A stretch of 64,000 nucleotides of DNA from Xiphias gladius (lineage: Eukaryota; Chordata; Actinopteri; Istiophoriformes; Xiphiidae): assembly GCF_016859285.1 (NCBI RefSeq), contig NC_053415.1, positions 26,517,001 through 26,581,000 of the forward strand, given 5' to 3'. This document shows positions 1 to 21,600 of this stretch, piece by piece. A model generated the notes under the pieces. The model was not told the origin of the DNA and made no database searches. It saw nothing but the letters and a program-made list of their open reading frames with translations. Positions within the stretch are counted from its first letter, which is position 1, and every line of letters begins with the position of its first letter. The position numbers were made by a program, and so were the translations under genes.

Positions 1-1630
1 AAAAAGAATAATAAAGGCCGTAAATATTAAACAATAATTTTAAAGAATATCAGCTATCAGACTCACCTGTAGCTGCTCTGAAAATGTCTCCACATTCGAT
101 TCTGCTTTTGTTCAGTTATCAGCAACTAGGAAAACGAACCAACAAACAATAAAATTGCCCAGACATCCGCTGTACAACACCGTAACGTTCTGTATGTTGG
201 GTGGGAAGGATAGTGGACAACAAAATGTACACTTGAGGTATGTGATTCTATCAGGAGAACAAACTGTCTAAATGGACCAGCAATATGAATTTGATTTTGT
301 TAAAGGTAACACATTCTTACAACTACCTCAGAATTCCTTTTACAAAAGTGACAATCAGTAGTACAATATGCTGTTAATAAAAGTAGGTATTTCTGTTAAA
401 GAGGATTTATCTTCAACAGACAACCAGAAGCATAAACTTGCTGAAAACAGGCGATTCATTTGTTATATTATCTGTTTTATCATGTGTTTGATTTGATGCC
501 TTTTCCTAGTTAGAGTTGACTTTGTTATTTCTAGATTGTTTTTGTTTTTTTTGTTTTTTCATAACCCTGCACCTTTGACAGCGTAATCAAAGAAGCTTCC
601 TCTCCCTCACTCTTAGAACTACCTACCTGATTTTAGGTATATTTTACAGTCAGTTTCGATAACCATTTCCTACCAGAGTTGCATTTATTGCCGCTATAAT
701 AAAGTTATCCTTTTGTTTTGCTGATTGAAATTCATCCCAAAATGTATCTCTTTCGGCAAATGGCCATTGCCTCGCTTAAGTGGAAAAAACCACCTGGTTA
801 AAAACCTAACCAACCTTTGCGTGTCCACAATTGTGTCTTAACTGCCTTCAATAATCGGCCAACACTTGATGGAGTAGCCAGGCTGGCAGACTCTGCCAAC
901 TGTTTGGTCACAATTTGTTTTTTTAATTAGATGTCTTAATTAATTAATTAAGAAGTACAGATTTGCTTGTTCTTATTAATATATAGTATAGAATTATATA
1001 TACTATATAGTAATAGCAATAATACACTGTGTTTCTTTTCTTAACCCTTTAACACTAAAACACTGAAACATCTACTTTACCTACAAATTATATACAAATA
1101 TAAAACTAAGCAGGCTGTATACTCTATACTGTGCATGGACTTTTCATGCATGCATTGTGCATAAACCACCTCTGGTGTGTATATAAAGTAACTTATTACA
1201 TTACACTATTTATTCCTGCACTCTTGCACTTCCACACACCCTTGCGATGCTTACTCAGTCTTTTCCCCTCCTCACTTATACACAAGGTTTTTTCCCCTCT
1301 CGTTATCAGCCAAACATCCCTAGTGTATGGACCCTGACCTGACCTGACCCGGCCTGAAAATAACCTTTAAGTATCTCTACGTATGTGTAACATATAGAGG
1401 CAGTAGCTATTATCGCGATGCTGTTAAGTTATCTGTTTAAGTTTGCTCTCCCTGAACATTGTTCTAGGAACTGTATGTAAATACACTGAAAGCCACTAGA
1501 AATTATTATTATTATTATCATTATTATTATTATTATTATTATCATGATTATTATTATTACAGTGTGTAAATGACGATATTATTCTATAGGTATATCCGGC
1601 CAGTGTCTCGTTTTCTCTTTTACTGTGACA
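1..1630. other. AT-rich upstream intergenic region
   Basis: No gene is seen here. The stretch is AT-rich and holds simple-sequence tracts: a TTAA-rich tract near 932-951, a near-palindromic TATA-rich tract near 960-1010, a short CCTGA-type pentamer run near 1330-1350 and an ATT run at about 1502-1558. The open frame at 1131-1337 has no recognisable domain. Confidence 0.6.
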
Positions 1631-1631
1631 G

Positions 1632-1700
1632 TTAAAATTATGCAAATGACGCCGGACGTGCAGGCAGCTGCGGGCAGACCAGCGTACTCCAAAATGGCGA
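1632..1700 (+). promoter_or_regulatory. fundc1: fundc1 proximal promoter: octamer and YY1-like site
   Basis: An exact octamer ATGCAAAT (1640-1647) lies about 50 bases before the start codon. The sequence AAAATGGCG (1691-1699) overlaps the ATG and resembles the YY1 core that often sits at initiation codons of housekeeping and mitochondrial genes. The transcription start was not determined. Function is inferred from motif identity only. Confidence 0.35.
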
Positions 1701-3670
1701 ACCGCAAAGCGGGTGAGCAGGCCTATAAACTAATTAGATCTCTGTCTTAACCTGGACACGGGGAATTCTCCAGGCATGAATGACATATAAGACGCGTTTG
1801 TTAACTTTGAGCCGACGTCTCTCTCTCCTTAAAACTCCGTTGCTGCTCCCGCGGAAACCCCAAACGTCCCGAGACGTAGCGTTTGGAGCTAACTTTCCAA
1901 CTGTCGCCTAGCTTCAGCCGCCTGATCGTGCTAACTTCTTGCCGGGCCTAAGAACTTCACTAAGTTACGACTATATCCGACAGCGACGTTAGCGTTAGCT
2001 ACCTATGACATGTTGAAACCCCGTGCGTTGCATATATTTGGACAGATTCAGTTTATTACTAAATTATACCTGTACGTTCGAAATGTGTTGAGCTTGTGAC
2101 AGTTGTAGTACTATGAAAAATAAACCTAATATGGTCGTATTGCCTTTTTAGGCAGTCTCTGCTTGCAGGGCATCGATTCGGGGCTATCTTATGCTAACTG
2201 TTTTTATTTTTCCGTGCATGCAAAGAAGTGGAAGAGGAGATTTACGACAAGGTCGTGGACCTGACAGAGTATGCCAAACGTCAGCGGTGGTGGAGTCGCC
2301 TTTTCGGGAAAAACTCCGGGCCAGTGGCAGAGAAATACTCCGTGGCCACACAGATAGCCATAGGGGGAGTGAGTGGATGGTAAATATTCTCCCTTGAAAT
2401 GCATTATGCTGCCTTCAGTTGCCCCTCGTTAGCCCCTCCACCTAGTTTTCTGTTGATAAATATTTTATACATAACATGAAACTATTTGAATGGCTCAGAA
2501 ATAGTCCAGTGCTAGACAAGGTAAGTCACACATAGCCCCTGTGGCCATGGATTGGATGGTGGTTTGTCTTTCTGTCATCTTGTCTCATGTCTCTCCTCCA
2601 CCCCCCCTGTACTTCTGCGGTTCGAATGAAGCGACATGTCGCCGATTCTTTATTGCAACATAGATAAATCACCTTTTGCCATCACTTATGAAAACAAATT
2701 CTGTGGGCTCTACCCTTAAATTTTCTAATTTTGCAGTTGGGTATCATACCAAACAATGTCTTAGTTAGACATTATGTGTTGGGCTATTTACTGCCATGCA
2801 AACCTCAAAATGGTCATTTTAAAGGCCGCTGAAGCCATTATTTATCCTTCATGCTGTGTGTCCCGTTCATTTTAGGTGTGCAGGATATCTCTTCCAGAAG
2901 GTTGGAAAAGTTGCTGCTACAGCTGTAGGAGGAGGTCTGCTCCTGTTGCAGGTATTCTTGCATCACTACACACGTGCGAGTTAAGCCTTTCAACAGATTT
3001 AAAAAAATTTGGTGAAGCTGCCTTTCATCTGTTTTTCATTTGCCTGACTCCTCTTCCAGATAGCTAACAATAGTGGCTATATCCAAGTGGACTGGAAGAG
3101 AGTAGAGAAGGATGTCAACAAAGCTAAGAAGCAGATAAAGAAGGGCACCAATCAAGCAGGCCCTGAATTAAACACATTGGTTGAGAAGGTGAGACCTCAA
3201 AATTTTATGGATTGCTTTATTTTGATTGCCCAGCATACAAAGGACAATCAGAGCTTTGCTGTCAGTCTTGTAAGAATATGTTTTCTGTGTAGTCACCTGC
3301 AAAACTGATTGAACTATTTTAAAACTTAAAAGTGCAGCTCATTAGACAGTAAAAATGTCTGCGAACAAATTATGAGTTATAGAATTATTTGCAGTGACCT
3401 ACTCGAAGATGCTGGATTTACAGCCACACAATACTCATTTCGTTATTTCCTTACAGTTTTATATATTTAAACAATCTGTACCAACATGGCATGGAAGCAT
3501 GAACAGTCACTGTGAAAGCACACATTTTACTTTTCCCTGCTCTTGAAAATTTGCCCGGCATGGAACTGAAACGTGTTTTCCGTCTTTTTCAGTCCACAGA
3601 GTTTGTGAAGAAAAACATCGTTGTCACAAGTGGTTTCATTGGAGGATTCCTGCTTGGCCTGGCATCTTAG
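1694..3670 (+). CDS. fundc1: FUN14 domain-containing protein 1 (mitophagy receptor), complete, 5 exons
   Basis: Outer mitochondrial membrane protein that recruits LC3 during hypoxic mitophagy (family knowledge). Coding exons: 1694-1712, 2226-2379, 2876-2951, 3060-3188, 3593-3670, all with GT-AG introns and joining in frame to 151 aa (human about 155). Landmarks: acidic N-terminus with a LIR-like YDKV at residues 13-16, then [14 protein letters not shown]. Hydrophobic segments lie near 46-64, 71-86 and 134-151, with the signature [16 protein letters not shown] at 43-58. The amphipathic stretch [18 protein letters not shown] (94-111) follows, and the protein ends GGFLLGLAS. The ATG was chosen because it starts the only exon that joins in frame and because the ending matches the family. 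The paralogue FUNDC2 is the alternative; synteny with efhc2, ndp and mao favours fundc1. Confidence 0.93.
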
Positions 3671-4372
3671 GGCCTGCCAAATAAGAAGCGTCTGTATTTC
3701 TTTAAACTGTAGGGAAAGTTTAAAATCATTGCTGGATGGTTTTTAAGTGTTTTGGCAGCAAGTAACCTATTTCAGATTAGCTGGTAGCTATGTGTTTCTA
3801 CATAAGCTGCACATCATCTTGTCTACTTTAATACTGTACTTCCATGTAACAAGTCGATATGGATGTGGGACATCTTGGTTAGATCTGAATGGCCATCCTG
3901 AAACACACTTTCCAGGCCAAACATTGGTACATATCATGCAAAAGTATTTAAAAAGAAATAAGTATCAGAATGTTGCCATTTTTTAATTTATTTATTTTTA
4001 CCAAACTGGCACTGTACCAGAGGGAGAAATTATTATGCACTGTTATTGTGCACAAGGAAAGCCAAGCACAGTGCAGCCAAGTGCAAGGAGATTAAAATTC
4101 ACCTTCACCTGGCAGATGGAGCCCATAGGAATCAATGTTATATTTTTTCAGTTCCAGACTTCATAATCATCTTCAGGGTTAAAACTTGAATTTTATTCTT
4201 AAGTGCTGATAGATATGGGATTGTTATGCCTTGTTAGAGGTGCTACATTTTCGATGGGTCATGTTAGCCTCCCCTGCATCTCTTTTTTTTTAATGTATTG
4301 TTTCCATCTATTTATGCTTTATGCACTGAAGGCTGTGGTTTGTCTACTATATATGTTTGATCAACAAATAAA
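3671..4372 (+). other. fundc1: fundc1 3' untranslated region with poly(A) signal
   Basis: About 700 bases of AT-rich sequence without a recognisable ORF follow the stop codon and end in a canonical AATAAA at 4367-4372. The Tc1-like element begins only about 40 bases later, so cleavage should fall between the signal and the transposon or in its left end. Confidence 0.6.
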
Positions 4373-4413
4373 AAAATAAGATTGAATTGTTTCACATTTA
4401 TTTTATGACGATA

Positions 4414-6040
4414 TACAGGTACATAAGTAACTTAGGTATACATAAGTACTTGGACAGTGAAACAATTTTTTGTAATTTTGCCTCTGTAAACCACCACAAT
4501 GGATTTGAAACGAAGCCATCAAGATGTGCTTGAAGTGTAGATTTTCAGCTTTAATTCAAGGGGTTTAACAAAAACATCACATTAACCGTTTAGGATTTAC
4601 AGCCATTTCTATACATCGTCCCTCATTTTCAGAGGCTCAAAGGTCATTGGATAAACCAAAACAATTATACATATCAGCATTATTTTACACACTTGGATGA
4701 AAATCCTTTGCGGTCAATGACTACCTGAAGTCTGGAACCCATGGACATCACCAAGTGCTGAGTTTCCTTCCTTGAGATGCTTTTCCAGGTCTTTACTGCA
4801 GCCGCCTTAAATTGCTGCTTGTTTGTGGGTCTTTCCGCCCTCAGTTTTGTCTTCAGTCAGTGAAAAGCCTGCTCAGTTGGTTTGAGGTTAGTTGACTGAC
4901 TTGGCCATTGAAGAATATTCCATTTCTTTGCCTTGAGAAGCTCTTGTGTTGCTTTCACAGTATGTTTGGGGTCATTATCCATCTGTACTGTGAAGCATGG
5001 TCCTGTCAGTTTTGCAGCATTTGGCTGAATCTGAACAGAGAGCATAGAACTACACACTTCAGAATTCATCCTGCTGCTTCTATCAGTCAGATCTTTGGCA
5101 GCCATTCATGCCCATGCCATAACACTGCCTCCACCATGTTTGACAGATGATGTGGTGGCTTTAGATCATGAGCCGTTCCTTTCTTTCTCCAGACTCTTTT
5201 CTTCCCGTCATTCTGGGTCAAGTTAATTTTGGTTTCATCTGTCCAGATAAATTTGTTCCAGAACTGAGCAGGTTTTTTTTAGATGTTTTCTGGCAAAGTG
5301 TAGTCTGGCCTTTTTGTTGTTGAGTGTTACCAGTGGTTTGCACCTTGTGGTAAATGCTCCGTATTTACATTCCTGAAGGCGTCTCTTGATTTTAGACTTT
5401 GACAATGAAACATCTACTTATTGAGAGTGTTCTTGACCTGGCCAGATGTTGTGAAGGGTTTTTCTTCTCCAAGGAAAGAATTCTGCCGTCATCCACTTTA
5501 GTTGTCTTCCGTGGTCTTCCAGGCCATTTGGTGTTGCTGAGCTCACCAGTGCATTCCTTCTTTTTAAGAATGAACCACATTGTTGATTTGGCCTCTCCTA
5601 AAGTTTCTGCCATCTGTCTCATGGGTTTGTTTTGTTTTCAGCCTAATGACGGCCTCCTTCATTTGCATCGCCACCTCTCTAGACCGCATACTGACAGTTC
5701 CCATAATCAGCTACCAAATGCAAAATCAACACGTGGAATCAACTCCAGAGCTTTTATCTGCTTAATTTGTCATGAAATAACGAGGGAACGGGCCACACCT
5801 GGACATGAAACTGATTGTCAGTTAATTGTTCCAATTACTTTTGAGCCTCTGAAAATGAGCGACTGTATAAAAATGGCTGTAATTCCCAAACAGTTAATGC
5901 AATGCTTTTGTTAAACCTGCTGAATTAAAGCTGAAAGTCTACACCTAAATCACACGTTGATGACTTTGTTTCAAATCCACTGTGGTGGTGTACAGAGGCG
6001 AAATTACGAAACTGTCCAAATAGTTATCGATCTCACTGTA
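4414..6040 (-). mobile_element. Degenerate Tc1/mariner-type DNA transposon
   Basis: Both ends carry matching inverted repeats of more than 200 bp. The left end (4414 to about 4665) and the reverse complement of the right end (about 5815-6040) share TTGGACAGT, GTGGATTTGAAAC, TTTCAGCTTTAATTCA and CATTTTCAGAGGCTCAAA. Outermost bases read TACAG and CTGTA. The 1.6-kb length is usual for Tc1-like elements. Transposase remnants lie on the minus strand: helix-turn-helix and linker at 5392-5622 (AKSTMWFILKKKECTGELSN, GRPRKT) and part of the DDE catalytic domain at 4857-5105 (MDNDPKHT, then a glutamate in the PTEQ region). Stops and frame changes separate them, so the gene is dead. Confidence 0.9.
4857..5622 (-). 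pseudogene. Broken Tc1-like transposase
   Basis: The N-terminal DNA-binding part (5392-5622) and the C-terminal DDE part (4857-5105) are in separate frames, with stop codons between them. The second catalytic Asp is visible in the NDPKHT motif and the third acidic residue near PTEQ. Where intact Tc1 proteins usually have SPDLNP, this copy reads STNLKP. The copy cannot encode an active enzyme. Confidence 0.85.
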
Positions 6041-6230
6041 TTTATAATGCTACAAGCATGTCTCTTACGACCTATGGTCTTGGACGCCTTTAGAGTCATT
6101 GCATATTATCTGTTTATTAGCTGAGCTTGGTTTTACTTTCATTTAAAGTCTTTTCTGTACCCATAATTAAAAAGAAAATAAGAGAGAGCACAAGGACTTA
6201 GTTTGTATACACATAAAACATGTTACTGAG

Positions 6231-6258
6231 GATATACATATATATATATATATATATA
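6231..6258. repeat. AT dinucleotide microsatellite
   Basis: A short run of alternating A and T lies between the Tc1-like element and the efhc2 promoter. Confidence 0.85.
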
Positions 6259-6350
6259 AGTTAAATTGGTGAAACATGCGGATTAAAATCTCATATTTCT
6301 GCACATTTTAGAGCATCAGCAATATTCCACCGGTTCCTCCCGTAAGGACC

Positions 6351-6363
6351 GTTGCTAGGAGAC
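6351..6363 (+). promoter_or_regulatory. efhc2: Candidate RFX X-box upstream of efhc2
   Basis: GTTGCTAGGAGAC lies 106 bases before the efhc2 ATG. It is close to the RFX X-box form GTTGCYAGGCAAC with a one-base spacer, with two mismatches in the right half-site. RFX factors with FOXJ1 drive ciliary genes and EFHC2 is an axonemal protein, so a site here makes biological sense. Binding is not shown. Confidence 0.45.
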
Positions 6364-6468
6364 GACCCCAAACAAAACGCTCCCATGCCAACCGATAACA
6401 AACGGTTGAATGATTTACAGCAGCTGAGTTGTACAAGGAAAAATAATCGACCTGCTCCGGACACCGTC

Positions 6469-17758
<11,290 letters not shown>

Positions 17759-17803
17759 AATGTTTTTGCCTCTCAAACAGACACACACACTACTTCTTCT
17801 GCA

Positions 17804-17809
17804 ATTAAA
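17804..17809 (+). terminator. efhc2: efhc2 poly(A) signal (ATTAAA)
   Basis: The common variant signal ATTAAA lies 46 bases after the efhc2 stop codon. It is the nearest good candidate and would give a short 3' untranslated region. Confidence 0.5.
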
Positions 17810-17829
17810 GAACATGGCACATCAGCTAA

Positions 17830-19375
17830 CCAGCATGTGTGTTTTCATTGTGTGTCATAAAGGAGGTGGGTGGGATGTCTGTGCATAATTTGAAAGTTTG
17901 TTTTCTTGTATATGAATAATTTGGCAGTCTGTTCAAGTCTAAGCTAACACAATCCAGTTAACTGGAAAATTGAAGCTTTAGGGGGGAAAAGTTCTGAGAA
18001 CGCAGATGCTTTTTTGAAGTGCTTGTTTGTGAGTCTGCTTGTGTGTCAGCATGTATTGGTGGGAATCCCTCCGCGATATGGTAGAAGACACGAGGCATTA
18101 GAGCAGAGCCATATTTCAGGTCTGGCCAGCGTGCACTCGCACACATGATGATGACAGGGCATTGCACTGTTATCCTGCAGCACCGCTCTAAGCTGATGGG
18201 GGGGGAAATTGCCCTTGGAATGAATGATGTGGGCTTTATGTTGGCTGTGCACCGGCTACATCTTCCAACAAGACAGAGGCCATCAACAGTGTCAGCCCGG
18301 ATCTGTGGAAACCATAGACGGGCTGTAATGAGCCCAAAGGCCAGAAAGTGCATCCGGGCTACAAAGACCTTGTATGTTTATCATCCGTGGACCAAACCAA
18401 TGGAGTCAGTTATGTCCTTTTGTTTTCTACTGTCGCTCTTCAGCACCTTTTTGAGATACTTTGAGGCTTAAAGCAGCATCGTTGGCTTATTGTTGATGAT
18501 AGTTATGGGATTTATTCTCTTACATTAAAAGGATGAAAGCACACAGAGAATAAGGGGAGAGTTGAGAGGAGTGAGTTCTTCAGAGGCTTAATTTACAAGG
18601 AACTACACCCTTGTTTTGTGTTTGGCTGTCTGTGTGGGTGGCAGTGTTGAATCTATAAAAAGACACAGGTTGTTCAGGTTGAGGCGCCACTGTAATCAGA
18701 GCCTGCTTAGCAAATTCTAGTAAGGGGATAAGTCAAACATTAGGTAATCAACCAAACAATCCCCTCCATGTAACCAGGACACACACACAGACGCACACCA
18801 TACACACACCCCTACTGCCTCGCCCCCTTCACTCTGAGCACAGAAACAGTGCATTACATCACCCCAGGCATTATCAGGTCCTCGCTGTCTACTTTCACAC
18901 ATAATAAAATATTAGCTTCCCCTGTCACCGACCACCAAAACACAGAAGGTGACGCCGATGCGGTCAGTGGTGGCGGGGAGCTTCCTGAGCACGTACTTAG
19001 CCTTTTTTTTTTTGCCATCTGAAGCATGACGTGAGAAAGGGAGGGCAGTGAGGGAGGAAACTCGACGCCTCCCTCACCGCCCACTGCTTCTTCTCCTCCT
19101 GTCAGTCTTCTGTCTTTTTGCATCCACACATCCCATTTTCTGCCCCGCCGTGCTCTGTGGCACGGCAACAGCAAACTGAATGAGCTGCATCCTGATCATT
19201 GGTCGTACGATTCACAGAACATCCTTTAGGATTAGACAAGTGGTATGTTGATTCTTGTGTGTAGTGTTAATTGAGGGTAAGGCTGATATTTTTCTGTATT
19301 TTTCTCATTGTCAACAAATGTCACGTAAAGACCGTACATAAAAACGTACGTAAAAACCAACAATGTATAAGGCCG
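17830..19375. other. Intergenic sequence, no gene seen
   Basis: Mostly non-repetitive sequence. Open frames at 17958-18353 (minus) and 18145-18471 (plus) overlap each other, lack a recognisable domain and have no convincing splice partners. A short run of T near 19000 and CA-rich pieces near 18780 are the only simple repeats. Confidence 0.5.
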
Positions 19376-19379
19376 TCTC

Positions 19380-19920
19380 TCAATACCAGGCCCAGAGAGA
19401 TAGATAGATAGGTGGTTGATTTTATTCATGCCCAGAGGGATAGGGGCCAGATACAATACATTAAAATAAAATAAAAATGTCAGCGGGTACTTGAACACAC
19501 CGGGTGAGATGAATAAGCAGAAAGACTCATGAATAGAAAAGTGGGCATATTGACCGATAGTCCGGTTTTAAATAAGGCTCGGATTGCGGCATAAAGTGCT
19601 GAAGATTGATAATGTCTAGATACAGTCAGTACTGTAGCGTGCAAAGAGCGAAGTGATTAGAATAATAAATAAAAGGTTAAGTCCCAGTTTAAAAGCAGTC
19701 CTGATATATTCAAGTGATTCTGGTCGTCCTGATGTAAGAAGAGCAGAGTGTTAAGAATAGATAATAAAGAGGTGGTTGAAGGTGTGCCAGGACTGGTCTC
19801 TTCAGGACCTTCATCATGTGAGAGGTTAGTGCTACTGGCCTGTAGTCGTTCTTGACCGTTCATCGTTTTTGGACGACAATGGAGGTCTATGGCACGGAGA
19901 AATAACATATACAGTATCAG
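19380..19920 (-). mobile_element. LINE fragment (L2/CR1-type reverse transcriptase)
   Basis: On the minus strand, around 19740-19900, one frame gives HMMKVLKRPVLAHLQPPLYY just after a decayed segment resembling the usual proline-rich PK...NDYRPVALTS block. This is the conserved region before the palm domain of L2/CR1-clade reverse transcriptases. The GATA-rich run at 19397-19410 resembles the 3' tail of such elements. It is heavily mutated and not functional. Confidence 0.6.
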
Positions 19921-20035
19921 GCTTTGGAATGTGATCAGTCAGTGGTTGGGTTAGGTCTTCTCGAGGGATTTGTTGGCAGTATGAATATCACCAGCCTCAT
20001 CTTTTAATATAAATATCTTTACTGAATATTAGATA

Positions 20036-20110
20036 CAGGGGCGTCCGTGTGGTTGAGTAGCTCATACCTTCTAACTCTGACATTCCTGCTTCGATTAAAG
20101 CCAGGGAATA
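20036..20110 (+). repeat. Possible tRNA-derived SINE relic
   Basis: GGGGCGTCCGTGTGGTTGAG, then CTCATACCTTCTAACTCTGA and TTCGATTAAAGCC, resembles the A-box and B-box head of fish tRNA-derived SINEs. It is too decayed for a functional tRNA: the TTCGATTAAA B box departs from GGTTCGANTCC. Confidence 0.35.
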
Positions 20111-20767
20111 TTTTTTAAGTCGAAAATGCCATAAAAACATGCAACATTTTGATGTGGTTTCATAAATGTGCACGACAGTTTTATTGAATTTATTGGATTT
20201 ATTTGATTTATTTGAGCGGCAGCTGGCTTGTGGCGTCAAAACTCAAGAAATCATTTCGTCAAACCCAAACCACCACATCTACTTACACGTCAATCGAAGT
20301 TTGCAACAAACAAGGGATAAAACTCATGAATCATCCTCCCTGAGGATGTGTCCTCTCAGCACACGATGTTTTGCTGATGTGGTTTGTGCTCTCCCGTTGT
20401 CTCTTTGTCTCTGCTCGGCAGAAGCGGAACATGGAGGCTTGTTGTAAACAGTCTGCTTCTCTTGTTTTGTCCTCGTTCCACTTTACTGCTGCTCTGTTCA
20501 GGACCACTGCACTGTAAAAACTGATATACAGGAAGGTCATAAATGTCTCGGGGGTTATGAGGATCTGAGTGTGTTTGTGCACACGCGGGTTCGCTTGTGC
20601 GTGCACGCATGTGAATGTGCGTGATGGGCGTAATGCAAGTCTGATGCAGTCGTAACTAATCTATGAAGTCTAAACAGATATCTGAGAACAAGATGGGGAA
20701 AAGTTTCTGTTTACTGGCCGCCTGCCTTTCTTTTCTCCAGACAACAAATCCTAAACCTGGAAGCACA

Positions 20768-20769
20768 CA

Positions 20770-20802
<33 letters not shown>
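20768..20802. repeat. CA microsatellite
   Basis: Pure CA run of about 16 units in the efhc2-ndp intergenic DNA. Confidence 0.95.
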
Positions 20803-21057
20803 CACAGAGCACCTGCGTTCAGATGTTGTTTTTCTCAGGACTGTTCCCCCAGAGCAGCAAATCTTGGCCCCACAGTTCACTCTGAAGAAGCTTCTAGTAA
20901 TTGATATCACGGCGCAAGTCTGCTGTTTTAATTTGGTTGCTTCATCTGAGTTTTACACATTTTAAACGGCTAATTTGGGAATGATTTTGAGTATGTGTGT
21001 TCTGTGTATTTCCACATTCAAAACTGAAAAGTTTGACGTATAAATTAACTATAGTAA

Positions 21058-21600
21058 GAGTCTACAGCCACGTTAGCAGCTCTGTGAGCTAAATGCTAAC
21101 ATCAGCGTGTTAATATGCTCACAAGAACAATGCTAACATGCTAACATGCCTCAGCATTAGTATAATAATGTAGTATAGGCTCATTACAGTATAATACTTA
21201 CCATGTTCATCTTAGTTTTGCACATTAGCGTGCCAACAGTTTTCATAATTAGCACTGAACACACAGCACGGTTGAGGCTGATCAGTTTCGTTAACCATTA
21301 TACAAACTGGAATTTTGACCTGATGGTGGCGCTAGAGCAAGTTGAGGGATCACCAGAGTCTTTAGGATAGATCGTGTTGGAACCATGAATGTCTTTTCCA
21401 AAACTTTAGGTCAATCCATCCAATGGTTGTCAAGACATTTCCCTAAAAGCCGAAATGTCAGCCTCACGGTGCTGCCAGAGCAGAAGCCAGGGGTTCCCCA
21501 AAGTGAGGGTGGTTCATCTTCTGAGAACCACGAATGTCTGTACAAAATTTACATCCAACAGTTGTTGAGATATCGTCCCTTTGACATTACAGCTTGAAAA
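21058..21600 (+). repeat. High-copy teleost interspersed repeat rich in GCTAAC/TGCTAACATG
   Basis: The block starts with CAGCCACGTTAGCAGCTCTG and contains repeated ATGCTAACATGC-type motifs. It continues through TTTTGACCTGATGGTGGCGC and two copies of an ACCA...GAATGTCT plus CAATCCATCCAATGGTTGT or related segment, ending with GTTGTTGAGATATCG. This order matches a short non-coding repeat common in perciform genomes. Open frame 21385-21597 lies inside it and is not a gene. Recognised from memory. Confidence 0.7.

Noticed and set aside
5399..5914. 171-aa plus-strand open frame in the Tc1 region
   Set aside because: It is the antisense of the transposase remnant and its right terminal repeat, and has no domain of its own.
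6352..6468. Upstream in-frame extension of efhc2 exon 1
   Set aside because: The frame opens on TTG. The only upstream ATG (6385) has weaker context and adds a sequence absent from known EFHC2 N-termini, so 6469 was kept as the start.
17958..18471. Overlapping 131-aa minus and 108-aa plus frames
   Set aside because: No recognisable domain, no splice partners, and mutual overlap on opposite strands.
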